Numbered from the stretch's first letter, positions 55,231 to 63,610 are shown. The stretch is DNA of 64,000 nucleotides from Prorocentrum cordatum (GCA_963575745.1 CAUYUJ010001699.1:34020-98019); one strand, 5' to 3'. Translations and numbers: made by a program. The notes: a model not told the origin generated them from the letters alone.

Positions 55231-58200
55231 TTCCGCTGCGGCTTCAGCTGGAGAGGCGGTGGCGGCAAGGCGGCCCAGGCGAACCTGGTGTCCAAGATCG
55301 CGTAAGAGTCGAAAAACCGCGAAGGTAACTCAGCGGAATTGTTGGGCGCATCACTTGAGCCTGGCTCTGACTCCAGGAAGCAGTTCAGGGCGTTGGCAAC
55401 CTCGAGGTTTGAGCATGTGGACTCCTGACCAAACGTAATTGCAACCGAACCATTGTTTTTCGTCGCTTCCTCCAAACAGTTACGGACGATGCTAATATTA
55501 TCGGCGGTGGTGTTAGCAACGATGAGATCAGGATTGCACTCGATGATCTCCTTTTCCATGCCCGCGTCCCAGGCTGGACGAATTACCATATCCTCCGCGC
55601 TAACGGCCCCCGCGAAAACGAGGCCAATGATGAAGCACAGCACCTTGCCCACAGAGTAACGGCACGTGAGCGGCGGCACGTTGAGCTCCATCTTGCCGAT
55701 CGTGCCCTTCGTCAGGCACTGCGTGAGAATGGAGTCGTTCTTGTCCATCTCGGTCAGCCCGGCACAGTAGTGCTCGCGCTTCTTCCCATTCATTGTAGAC
55801 ATATGATGCTCATCCAACTTCAGAGAATTACACAGGCATGCTACACCATCATGTGTGATACGAGGCGGCTGAGCGAACATGCAGATTCTGTCGAAGTCCA
55901 GGGCTGGCTTTGACGAGTCTACGGCCAAGCGATCCTCGATCTGCTCCCACTTCTGCGACTCCTTATTGCGACCGAGCGTGCTCTTACGCCAATTGTCCCA
56001 TGACTTCGGATACTTGATCTTCGTATCATAGGGATCAAACTTGACGTTGACTCGCACCATATTGCGACTATCCAGGTCCGAAGGCGCACCAGCTACACCC
56101 CGAACAGCAAAGGTAACGGGATCAACATACGCGATGAAGTTCCGCTTCTTGCCCGCATTGAACAATGTCTCCAGTTGCTTGCCAGCGACCTCCAAGTGCG
56201 TGAAGTCCACGACAGGATCTCCGCTCTTGTCGTCGCCCGCTCGCAGGTCCCGGCCCTGGGATCTTACGCGAGCCGCGCCAGCAGGCGGCGGCGGTAGCGG
56301 CGGCAAGGGTACCACAGCCGGCGGTGGCTTGGGCGGCATCCCCGGTGGTGGCGTCTGAGGCGTTCGCGGTGTCAGCTCGGCGGCTCCGGGCGCGCTCGCC
56401 TCGGACCGGTACTTGGGAGTCGGCTCTAGCCGTGCCCGCTTGGCATCGGACTCGCTCTTACCAGGACGGCTCGGGCCTGCCGAGGACGACGCGGCTGAGG
56501 AGAAAGTAACTCCCGGCTGCTTCGGGCACGTGCCCGCCTTCTCATACTCAACCGCTTCCTGGACCATCTTCATGTAGTCAACAGGAACAAGGCCATCCCC
56601 ATGACAAATGCGTAAGTAGAACTGGAGCTCGCGACCTTCGTAGTCCTTCATCATCTTCCTGAACTCCTCCTCGTCGTAGTCCTGCCCCTTGCGCGTCTGC
56701 CAGATCACGCGGATGTAGCCTCTGATCAGCTTCCCAACCGCGACATCGCCGACCTCGTCGTGAACGCTGGTGCGGGAGCGCTTCTCCTCGCGCAGCGTGA
56801 GTGTAGGGTCGGCCGAGAGGGACCGGCGCTTGGCGGCTGGCTTCTGGCTCTGGTTAGCGGGCTGCTGGACCATGCTGCGCTTGGTGAAGGCATCAGAGAT
56901 ACGAGCTGTCATCTTACCCACGGCGTACGCGGCCATGTCGACGGCCCAGCTCTCCTTGCGGCGGCAATCTTCACAGTTGCCACCGCAAGTCCGCCGATCC
57001 CACTCGTGATCGCACAGGTGACCCGACTTATATTCGATGCCATGATCTCGAAGGTATTGCTTCACCCCGTACGCTACTGCTACTGAACGGTGTCTACCCG
57101 AACGACATATCAAGATGATCGCGACGGATTCGGTGACCTTGCACTTCGCCAGCGCCTTGCCGATGTATTCAGCGATGTCTGGGAAGTGCTCGTTATCAGC
57201 TGCGGCCTTTAAGATACGAGGGTGAACTCCAACGTGCTTGGTGGACCGAGGATCGTTCAGCTCCCGAGTGTCAACAAATATGAGCCTACCGAAATCGCCA
57301 TGTTCTGGGCGCGCGGCTATCAAGGCTTCGCAGAGAATTTGACCATCATGCCCAGCCGTAGACCTCCCATAACTCTTGCCACGGTGCTTGTCGCGGAGGT
57401 ACTCCGTCAACAGCTGGCTCCCCGAGGCATCAGGATGACTCTCGAAGTTCTCTAGGCCCATCGTGTAGACAGCGAAAGACTTGGCGCATGGTCCTGTGCT
57501 GGGAGCAGCATCAGGCCTCTTGTCCTTGTGCAGACCCATGGCTGAGAACTTGCCGTGCTCGTCGTCGCTATGATCCAAAGCGGTCTGACGCTGGGGGTCG
57601 GTATCGCCGATATCCTCCATGTTGCTCTGAGCCTGATATGATATGTGCAAAGGGCGAATAGACCCGGAAATCCGATCCGAATCGAACTGGTCGAGACGAA
57701 TGACAAGGAGACCTGAGCGGCTGCAGCGACACATCTCTATCTCGCCTTCCTGGTCCAGGATGGCGCGTCCGTTGGCGAGATCCTTCACGAGACCGAGTGA
57801 GACTTGTGCCGGTAGCGACAGCAAGAAAGGCACATGATCTGAATCCTTCAACTGATGAGACTCGAAGCAACCGCTGACAGCACCGCACGCACCCACAATT
57901 CGATAGGGAAAACACTTCTTGCCCGTCGTGGAACTGCCAGCCTGACCACACATGCCACTGTACGATTTCCGCTCTCTGTGGACCCATTGTGGAAAGAACC
58001 CTAGCTTCTCGCACTTGTCCTCTGCATTGAGGTCCCAAGCTTTTCCATGACAACAAGAATTGCAACCTTCGTCCAGGGTAGCCCACACACCATCATCCTT
58101 GAAGACGTCAACCAAACGAAGCTTTGATATCGCCGACGTGTCGGTCGTCACTGAAGGTGCTGGTGTTGGTGCCATGAACGCGATGAGCTCATTATCTGCT

Positions 58201-58235
58201 GCCTCTTGCACACAGTCGTGTAGTAATGAAACCAT
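55059..58235 (-). CDS. Copia polyprotein piece 3: protease-like region, RapZ-C-like domain, linker, hydrophobic segment
   Basis: 1058 codons. Residues 50-60 (WATLDEGCNS) followed by 136-185 (PFLLSLPAQVSLGLV .. LLVIRLDQF) look like a retropepsin-type half: D-x-G then a hydrophobic fold. Residues 316-400 resemble the C-terminal domain of RapZ: FVDTRELNDP, then DIAEYIGKAL, then a strand and IILICRSGRHRSVAVAYGV, a CX5R(S) phosphate-binding loop. Cys/His residues follow at 408-424 (CDHEW..CGGNCEDC), a possible zinc site. 620-655 is Pro-rich. 735-755 (YDTKIKYPKSWDNW) belongs to an unrecognised region. Residues 862-880 (VGKVLCFIIGLVFAGAVSA) form a hydrophobic, signal-peptide-like segment followed by N-x-S/T sites. 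The last ~65 codons are past the frameshift and spurious. Coding continues in phase upstream of the first Met (GDISTSE). Confidence 0.88.
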   Translation of the reverse strand: MVSLLHDCVQEAADNELIAFMAPTPAPSVTTDTSAISKLRLVDVFKDDGVWATLDEGCNSCCHGKAWDLNAEDKCEKLGFFPQWVHRERKSYSGMCGQAGSSTTGKKCFPYRIVGACGAVSGCFESHQLKDSDHVPFLLSLPAQVSLGLVKDLANGRAILDQEGEIEMCRCSRSGLLVIRLDQFDSDRISGSIRPLHISYQAQSNMEDIGDTDPQRQTALDHSDDEHGKFSAMGLHKDKRPDAAPSTGPCAKSFAVYTMGLENFESHPDASGSQLLTEYLRDKHRGKSYGRSTAGHDGQILCEALIAARPEHGDFGRLIFVDTRELNDPRSTKHVGVHPRILKAAADNEHFPDIAEYIGKALAKCKVTESVAIILICRSGRHRSVAVAYGVKQYLRDHGIEYKSGHLCDHEWDRRTCGGNCEDCRRKESWAVDMAAYAVGKMTARISDAFTKRSMVQQPANQSQKPAAKRRSLSADPTLTLREEKRSRTSVHDEVGDVAVGKLIRGYIRVIWQTRKGQDYDEEEFRKMMKDYEGRELQFYLRICHGDGLVPVDYMKMVQEAVEYEKAGTCPKQPGVTFSSAASSSAGPSRPGKSESDAKRARLEPTPKYRSEASAPGAAELTPRTPQTPPPGMPPKPPPAVVPLPPLPPPPAGAARVRSQGRDLRAGDDKSGDPVVDFTHLEVAGKQLETLFNAGKKRNFIAYVDPVTFAVRGVAGAPSDLDSRNMVRVNVKFDPYDTKIKYPKSWDNWRKSTLGRNKESQKWEQIEDRLAVDSSKPALDFDRICMFAQPPRITHDGVACLCNSLKLDEHHMSTMNGKKREHYCAGLTEMDKNDSILTQCLTKGTIGKMELNVPPLTCRYSVGKVLCFIIGLVFAGAVSAEDMVIRPAWDAGMEKEIIECNPDLIVANTTADNISIVRNCLEEATKNNGSVAITFGQESTCSNLEVANALNCFLESEPGSSDAPNNSAELPSRFFDSYAILDTRFAWAALPPPPLQLKPQRKWQDRPLMQLTTTKMWLLPLRETSGMKSKKSLRSCRSQESRNLKENEGSLGSIFRSE
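57036..57290 (-). other. RapZ C-terminal-like domain inside the copia polyprotein
   Basis: Residues 316-400 of the frame above. RapZ C-terminal domains have a first strand with D(V/T)R..(P)NP, a helix pair, then (I/V)..GC(T)GG.HRSV.(I/V)A. Here the corresponding words are VDTRELNDP and ILICRSGRHRSVAVA (loop codons at 57084-57107). Cys in place of Gly before the loop also fits the protein-phosphatase signature C-x5-R-S. The presence of such a domain between protease and integrase is not part of any copia architecture I know. Phosphate or nucleic-acid binding is inference. Confidence 0.6.
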
Positions 58236-58251
58236 CTCACTTGTGCTGATA

Positions 58252-59388
58252 TCACCTGTCCTGACAGATCGACATAGCGCGCCTCGTGAACATCTTCATT
58301 ACAATCTTCAGCTCCTCAGGAGATACACGGCGGTCGCCCTCGATGACCTTCTCGATCGCCTCCGCCTGGAGGTTAGAAGAGAGTTTGACCTTCTCCGCCG
58401 TACTCTTCTTGTCCTCAGCGAGCGCACGGGGCTGTTCATCGATGTACGTCAAGCACTTGCAGCAGCACGTGCGATGAATATCGGCAATGCCACCCCGCTG
58501 GTCCACGAGATCGTGAGGACACTCATCCGGCTGATGTAGTGCCTCGTATCTCTCCTTCTTGGTCTTGTGACCGCAGTCCCTGCAAGTGCGGATGATAAAC
58601 CGCGCCGATGAACCAGACCCCGAGAAGCTGGTGCAACCACGAGCACAGGGGTGAGGCAGCGGCGGATCCGGCGGCTTCCTGCTCGAAGTCCCGCTGGAGC
58701 TAGCCGAGGGCATGGCGCTCCCCTCGGTGCGGCGGCCGATGCTACCATCCTCCTTCTGGACAAAGTACTCATCGAACCAAACCAAGAAGTTCTTCAGCTC
58801 CAAACTCGGCCTCTTCACACCGCGGCTCCACGATACATATTCTGGGGTCATCTTCAGCACTCGGCCATAGGAAAGCCCACGATGCTGGCCTGTAGCGAAC
58901 ACCGTATCGTGCCCTGGAACAGGGGCCAAATCTGGCGTCTCGAACTCCTCATCCGATACAGAAGCCATCGAAAAGTTCTCTGGCCCGTCGGAGGCGTCGG
59001 TCGCCCTCGAGGCGGCGCTCGGGGCAGCAGCCCTCGAGGCCGAGGGTCTGCCTGGCGCGGCCTTGCTAGGCGCACGCAGGGCCATGAACCCGAAGTGCCC
59101 CTCGCCAGCCTCCGCTGAGGTCTGGGGGCTCTCCAGTCGCGGCCGCACGCTCGCGCTCGGGGCTGGTTTGGGCCAGAGCAGCAGCGGTCCCCATGCAACC
59201 CCTGCACGTGTGCTCCTCTTCATGACCAGACAGCAAGCAACAATGACCATCGCAATCCTTTCCCTCACAAGAACATGCCCTGCGACACTTCGAGGAGTGA
59301 GGGGAGAAGGAAGAGCAAAAGGAAACCTTGCCCGAATGCGACATATTGCTATTATAAGTATGATGATGGATGGTGGATGATAAGGCAA
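58252..59388 (-). CDS. Copia polyprotein piece 2: cysteine-rich linker after gag
   Basis: 378 codons, of which only about residues 70-378 are in true phase; the first 70 are a shifted reading of gag. Residues 165-210 (TGQHRGLSYGRVLKMTPEYV .. NFLVWFDEYF) look like a short conserved domain. Residues 237-300 carry many Cys/His (C-ARGC, TCRDCGH, DECPHD, HRTCCCKC), likely zinc-binding. It ends at a frameshift near 58260, after which the same chain continues as TGDISTSEMVSLL. The role in the element is unknown; it sits between nucleocapsid and protease. Confidence 0.75.
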   Translation of the reverse strand: MPYHPPSIIILIIAICRIRARFPFALPSPLTPRSVAGHVLVRERIAMVIVACCLVMKRSTRAGVAWGPLLLWPKPAPSASVRPRLESPQTSAEAGEGHFGFMALRAPSKAAPGRPSASRAAAPSAASRATDASDGPENFSMASVSDEEFETPDLAPVPGHDTVFATGQHRGLSYGRVLKMTPEYVSWSRGVKRPSLELKNFLVWFDEYFVQKEDGSIGRRTEGSAMPSASSSGTSSRKPPDPPLPHPCARGCTSFSGSGSSARFIIRTCRDCGHKTKKERYEALHQPDECPHDLVDQRGGIADIHRTCCCKCLTYIDEQPRALAEDKKSTAEKVKLSSNLQAEAIEKVIEGDRRVSPEELKIVMKMFTRRAMSICQDR

Positions 59389-60385
59389 TGGTTCCTGTAG
59401 GCGCGAACTGATGATCGTCGCCTTCCTCGCGTAACTGAAGCTCTCGCTCTCCAGTGAACGCTACAAAGCCCGTCCTGGGTTTGCCCTTGCACTCAGGGTC
59501 CCCGGACCAGTGGCCAATCTCATGGCAGGTCTTGCACTTGGAACGTTTCTTGATCTCCTGGAGTCACTTTTTACGATCTTCCAGGGTCGGCGCTCCCTTG
59601 CCACCGCCCTTGGGCGGCAGTGTAGTTCTCCAAGGTGGTGAATTGTTGTGACCTTTGCCTTTGTTTTTACCTTTACGACCTCCCTTGGCGCCTAGGTTGG
59701 CGACCAGGTTCTCTTGGATTACTTCGGAAGGTTCGTCCTCCGTGTAGCCCGCTTTGACCATCTCGTCAAACACGTCTCCATCGAGCTCGCTCTCCTCCTG
59801 CGCGGGTGACCAGAGAGCGTACGATTCCTCGTCGCCCCAAGTTTGGTCCTCCGTCTGCCCGTCTGCCATCCAGGCTATGTCGGTCCAGGTCGTGTCGTCC
59901 CAGCCGTACTCTGGAGTGTAGCCAGACGCGAAGTATCCATGGGGACTAAGCTCCTCTGGATAGTGCTCCTCCTGCTCGCACCAACCGTCGTCGGTGGCGT
60001 GGAAGGCCTGGGGCGGCCTGCTGTACCGCGTCTTGCCCTTGCCCTTGCTCCTGCTAGGGTAGCCGGGCCGATACTGTGTCCACGACGAGGGGTTGGAGCC
60101 CTTACTCGACGGGTCTCCACCTTTGCCCTTTTGGCGGATGTGGAGACGGCCGTGCTGGAGGATCAAGACATCCTTGATCTTGTCAAAAGTGGTCACGTTA
60201 CCTGTGGATGTCAGCACCATCAGGTTTTCCGAGGGTGAAAGCCCTGCATGGTCCAAGAGGAGGGATCCAAGCATGTCGTCACTCAGCACAAGCTTCGGGT
60301 CCAACTTGGTGACGAGTTTCCACCAACGCTTCCTGCGGGAGATGTATGATACCATCGATTCACCGTTCTGCCTGGACAGAGGGCC
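59180..60385 (-). CDS. Copia polyprotein piece 1: truncated gag with CCHC knuckle
   Basis: Phase open from 60868 to 59067 except for one TGA (59564-59566). True gag begins near 60380 with RQNGESMVSYISRRKRWW, followed by LDPKLVLSDDMLGSLLLDHA and LTSTGNVTTFDKIKDVLILQ, a capsid-like helical core whose N-terminal part is missing. Basic and acidic linkers follow (GKTRYSRPP; W-x-DIAW). After the TGA the same phase continues with the zinc knuckle CKTCHEIGHWSGDPEC (59489-59536; C-x2-C-x4-H-x6-C) and a second Cys cluster (CSCEGKDCDGHCC .. CRGC, about 59200-59290). The upstream 160 codons (60386-60868) are repeat DNA that happens to be open. The TGA lies where CGA (Arg) would preserve the basic KK-R run. 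Confidence 0.85.
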
Positions 60386-60600
60386 GTAGGGCCTCTGACC
60401 TACCGGTGGGGCCCCCTGTGGGGCCACGAAACGTGGTGCGCCGAAAGAGGCGGCAGGAACGCATGCGAACTTTACCACTGGGCCCTTCGGCGGAACTCCG
60501 CCATAGAAACGCGCGAGAGGTGCGCAAACATGGGCGCGGCAAGAACACATCCGAACTTTGCAACTACATCCCCAGGACGAATATTTTTCCTCTTGGGCCC
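60386..60600. repeat. Dispersed repeat L, two units at the copia 5' boundary
   Basis: Units of about 100 bp: GGCCACGAAACGTGGTGCGC, CGGCAGGAACGCATGCGAAC, then a CACTGGGCCCTTCGGCGGA-like end. More units occur at 60930-61130, 61295-61390 and 62541-62720. They start exactly where gag homology stops. Confidence 0.85.
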
Positions 60601-60929
60601 GGAAGGACGGCTTGAAGTCTTGAGCAGACCCGTTTGAGCGAACCGCCGTCGGATCCCATGAAGTTCGCGCGGATCCAAATGTGGTTTTGGTGTTTGTTTC
60701 GGTGGATCCGATTTCCGTCCGCGCGGATCCGATTTCGGATTTGCTAGATCCGTGTTCGGTCTTATTATATACGGCGGATCCGATTTCTACCCCGTTTCCG
60801 CGGACCCCAGAACCCCCGGAACCCACCCCTTTTCTACAGGGGAAAGGGGTTCGGTCAATAACTTCCAACTCATCATCACCATTTGAACCTCAAAATAATA
60901 TATAACAAAAAAAACTTTCGTCCTGCGTA
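60601..60929. repeat. GCGCGGATCCGATTTC repeat and AT-rich spacer
   Basis: 60655-60790 has five diverged GCGGATCCGATTTC words. 60860-60930 is AT-rich with no gene. Confidence 0.75.
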
Positions 60930-61129
60930 AGTAGGACCTTCGGTGGAACTTCCGTATGAGGCCACGAAACGCGTGAGAGCGTGCCGAAAGGAGCGGGAAA
61001 CGCGTGCGAACTTTGTCACTGGAGCCCCCGGTGGAGCTGCCTACGGAGCCACGGAACACGCGAGGGACGTGCCGGAAAGGGGCGGCGGGAACGCAGTCGA
61101 ACTTGCCGCTTGGGTCTTCGGTTGAGCTC
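60930..61129. repeat. Dispersed repeat L, two units
   Basis: GGCCACGAAACGCGTGAGAG, AACGCGTGCGAACTTTGTCA and GGAGCCCCCGGTGGAGCT mark the first unit. The second unit runs from GAGCCACGGAACACGCGAG to GTCTTCGGTTGAGCTCC. Confidence 0.88.
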
Positions 61130-61134
61130 CATTT

Positions 61135-61288
61135 TAGGGGGCCACATGCGAACCCTACCCCTACCCCCCACGATTTCTGAGGGGGAGGGTGGGGTTCACT
61201 TCGTTCGGGAGCTCTCGAGCGAAGTGAACCCCACCCTCCCCCTCAGAAATCGTAGGGGGTAGGGGTAGGGTTCGCACGTGGCCCCCTA
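61135..61288. mobile_element. MITE-A copy 2 with CATTT target duplication
   Basis: 154 bp, an almost perfect palindrome: TAGGGGGCCACATGCGAACC at the left, GGTTCGCACGTGGCCCCCTA at the right, and GGGAGCTCTCGAGCGAAGTG at the centre. CATTT lies directly outside both ends (61130-61134 and 61289-61293). It sits between units of repeat L, so it inserted into that repeat. Confidence 0.93.
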
Positions 61289-61293
61289 CATTT

Positions 61294-61400
61294 GAGACCA
61301 CTCAGCGCGCGAGGGGTGCGCCTACCACAGGCGGCGGGAGCGCATATGCGAATTTCGCCGCCGCAGCCGTCAGTGGAGCGCCCTACAGGGCCCTCATGTA
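61294..61400. repeat. Dispersed repeat L, one unit
   Basis: CGCGCGAGGGGTGCGC, GGCGGGAGCGCATATGCGAA and GTCAGTGGAGCGCCCTACAG continue the L unit that MITE-A split. Confidence 0.8.
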
Positions 61401-62290
61401 GGATTTTCAAACATATTGGATTTTTGAAAATTGTTGTCGCTTCGCGAATCCCCACCAGCCCATCCAGAAACGATGCCCAGAGGAATTGCCTCGATCAGAG
61501 AAGTGGGCAGCACACAGAGGAAGCCATTATGAGACATCTTGGGATATCTTGAGCCATCTTGGAGGTCATTTTGGGCTCTCCCAGACGCTCTTGGAGTCAT
61601 CTTAATCCGTGCCCCCCCCCAAGAGGCCTCCATGTGGCTAAAACCTGTGTAGAATCAATGATTAGGCATTCTCGCCGAGGCCTCTTGGAGCATCTTGGGT
61701 GCATCTGGGGGGGCTCTTGGGGCCTCTTGGGGGTCTCTTGGGGGCCTCCGGGGGGCCTCTTGGGGGCCTCTTGGGGCCATTTTGGGGCCATCTTGGGACC
61801 TCTTGGGGCTTCCTGGGCGCTTCTTGGGGCCATCTTGGAGGAGATCGATCAAACAAGAGGGGGGGTTAATTAGCGCCCCCCCTCGGAAGCCCCTAAAATC
61901 GCCTCTTGGACCCCTCTTGGAACGCTCTTGGAGTGCTCTTGGGCGCTCTTGGGGCCGTCTTGGGGCTCTTTTGGGGCTCTCTTGGGGCCCTCTTGGGCCA
62001 TCTTGGAACCATCTCCAGGCCTCGGATGGCCATCGGAAGCGAAAAGGCGAGAAAGCAAAAATCATTGATTTTCCTTAGGTTTTGGGACGATTTTGGCCTC
62101 TTCGGGGCCTCCTTGGGGAGCTGTTTGGCCACTTGGAGTTATCTTGGGGCCGTCTTTGGGCTTCTTGGAACCATCTTAGGAGCCATCTCGAGCGATCTTG
62201 CGCTATCTTGAGCCATCTTGGAGCTCATCTTGGGTTCTCTGAGGCGCTCTTGGAGCCGTCTTGGGCCATCTGGGACGCTCTAACTACCCG
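61401..62290. repeat. CTTGGGGCCATCTTGG array
   Basis: From about 61530, low-complexity CTTGGGGCC, CTCTTGGAG and CATCTTGGA words. Embedded unique segments are at 61645-61680 (AATCAATGATTAGGCATTCT) and 62025-62095 (GCCATCGGAAGCGAAAAGGC). 61401-61530 is unique. Confidence 0.85.
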
Positions 62291-62447
62291 CGGCCCCCCC
62301 CGTCCAGGTCCAGGGGAGGGGGTAGGGGGAGGGGTAAACCCCTCCCCTCCCCAAGGGGGAAGAGGGAGGGGTGGAAGAGGATCTGCTCTAGACCACCTAC
62401 GCCCAGAGGGCTGGTGGGATTTATAGGATTAATGTATGAATGAGTTT
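62291..62447. other. No gene; GGGGAGGGG hairpin-like sequence
   Basis: GGGGAGGGGTAAACCCCTCC at 62328-62347 forms a short dyad. Otherwise unique. Confidence 0.5.
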
Positions 62448-62533
62448 CTTTATGAAGTCATCGTTGTTTTAATACTAAATCCCTGCATTTTTAATACATG
62501 ATCCGCACGCGGAGCATGTACTAAAACCGGCAC
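62448..62533. repeat. Dispersed repeat K copy 2
   Basis: TCATCGTTGTTTTAATACTA and TTTTTAATACATGATCCGCA, ending GGAGCATGTACTAAAA, as at 9003-9086. Confidence 0.75.
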
Positions 62534-62540
62534 TGAATGG

Positions 62541-62720
62541 AGCCACGAAACGTGGGAGAGGTGCGCCGCAGTGGGCGGTGGGAACACATGCGAACTTCGA
62601 CTCGGTGGAGCTCGCCGTGAGGCCACGAAGCGCGAGAGGAGCGTGCTGAAATGGGCGGCGGGAACGCGCGCGAGCTTCGCCAACTGGGGCCTTCAGAGAA
62701 ACTCCCTGCGGGGCAAAGAC
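62541..62720. repeat. Dispersed repeat L, two units
   Basis: GAGCCACGAAACGTGGGAGA, GAACACATGCGAACTTCGAC, then GAGGCCACGAAGCGCGAGAG and GGGAACGCGCGCGAGCTTCG. Confidence 0.88.
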
Positions 62721-62747
62721 ATGCGTGGGTGCATGGACATGCGGAGA

Positions 62748-63137
62748 TCAGGGGCAAGGGTGGGAGGATGCGCGTATGCGAGGCATGGCACGCCATCTGA
62801 GAGTCGGGGTCCCGGAGGGGGCGGCCCGGGGGCCCGGGGGAAGTCCCGCCTTCAGGGTCGGCTGCAACGGCCGTAAGGCTTTCATCATAGTCTGATGTCT
62901 CGAGGGGCCCGCAGCCGAAATATTCCACCAGAATGTCGAAACGGCTAGAACTGTGCACATTTGATTGGGAATATGCATTTTCCTCGACTGCCCTGCCAAA
63001 GCCTGAACAAGCTTATCCAGACTTCTTGAGACGATTCTGGCAACACTATCACAGCCCAGGTGCGTCCAGCAGCTCTTGCACGTGTACTTGGTTTCGTGCC
63101 CTGGCCCTTCCTCAAGTCTGTAGGCATCACTTGCCAT
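62748..63137 (-). CDS. Hypothetical protein, 129 aa, doubtful
   Basis: The first ~95 codons have ordinary protein composition, with CKSCWTHLGC (two Cys pairs) near residue 20, a helix-like IVSRSLDKLVQALAGQ, and WW near residue 70. The last 35 are Pro/Arg-rich and less convincing. No family recognised. A start upstream, or a frameshifted longer gene, cannot be excluded. Confidence 0.3.
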   Translation of the reverse strand: MASDAYRLEEGPGHETKYTCKSCWTHLGCDSVARIVSRSLDKLVQALAGQSRKMHIPNQMCTVLAVSTFWWNISAAGPSRHQTMMKALRPLQPTLKAGLPPGPRAAPSGTPTLRWRAMPRIRASSHPCP

Positions 63138-63374
63138 GCCAGTATCGGGGATTGGTACATTACCGTAGAATGCTGGGCGCGAGGGAAACAGGCGGCGGAA
63201 GTCACGAAGTGAAGGGAGAAAGAGGTGAGCACACAGCCGTGAAGCAATATATATATATATATATATATAGATATACAGAGAGAGGCTTATATATATATAG
63301 AGAGAGATAGGGATAGAGAAAAAACAACCCGGCGCGGCCCCAATTTAGAGAAAGCCTCCTATTGCATGGGCGCA
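63138..63374. other. No gene; (TA)n-(GA)n tract
   Basis: 63247-63310 is TATATA followed by GAGAGA words. The flanks are unique. Confidence 0.6.
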
Positions 63375-63475
63375 GTGTTTGACATTGCTTGGCATTGCTT
63401 GGTATTGCTTTGCATTGCTTAGCATTGCTTGGCATTGCTTAGCATTGCTTGGCATTGCTTAGCATTGCCTGGCAT
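63375..63475. repeat. 10-bp TTGGCATTGC minisatellite
   Basis: Ten units of (T/A)GCATTGCTT(G/A), almost perfect. 63480-63610 continues with looser GGGAACC(A/C)GGGGAACC repeats. Confidence 0.95.
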
Positions 63476-63610
63476 GAGGCCCGTGGAACCTGGGGAATCC
63501 GGGGAACCAGGGGAACCCAGGGAACCGGGGGAACCTCCGAGGAACGGGCAAAGTCACAATAGGCGGCACCAGGGGCAGGGAGCCCCGGGAACCCGAGGAA
63601 TCTCCAGAGA

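Larger units (their letters stand above)
51625..60385 (-). mobile_element. Ty1/copia-type retrotransposon, 5'-truncated and decayed
   Basis: An 8.8-kb minus-strand polyprotein region. Domain order is gag core, CCHC knuckle, cysteine-rich linker, protease-like region, RapZ-C-like domain, Pro-rich linker, hydrophobic segment, integrase, reverse transcriptase, RNase H. Integrase before reverse transcriptase is diagnostic of copia (Pseudoviridae-type) elements. The coding phase changes six times, near 59.18, 58.26, 55.27, 53.18, 52.55 and 51.98 kb, and two TGA codons interrupt it (59564-59566, 52244-52246). The gag frame starts mid-domain at about 60380, where dispersed repeat L begins, so the 5' end and 5' LTR are lost. 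It cannot make a full polyprotein as it stands. Confidence 0.93.

Noticed and set aside
51625-60385. Programmed ribosomal frameshifts or introns to explain the phase changes
   Set aside because: Six separate changes, some inside catalytic domains, plus two stops are better explained by decay; no slippery heptamer or GT/GC-AG pair is evident at the junctions.
60386-60868. Coding N-terminus of gag (first 160 codons of the 434-codon frame)
   Set aside because: The translated sequence is repeat L and a GGATCC-rich repeat that also occur outside the element, with none of the expected gag features.
61135-61288. Transcription terminator hairpin
   Set aside because: The 154-bp palindrome is repeated elsewhere with its own target duplications, so it is a transposed element.
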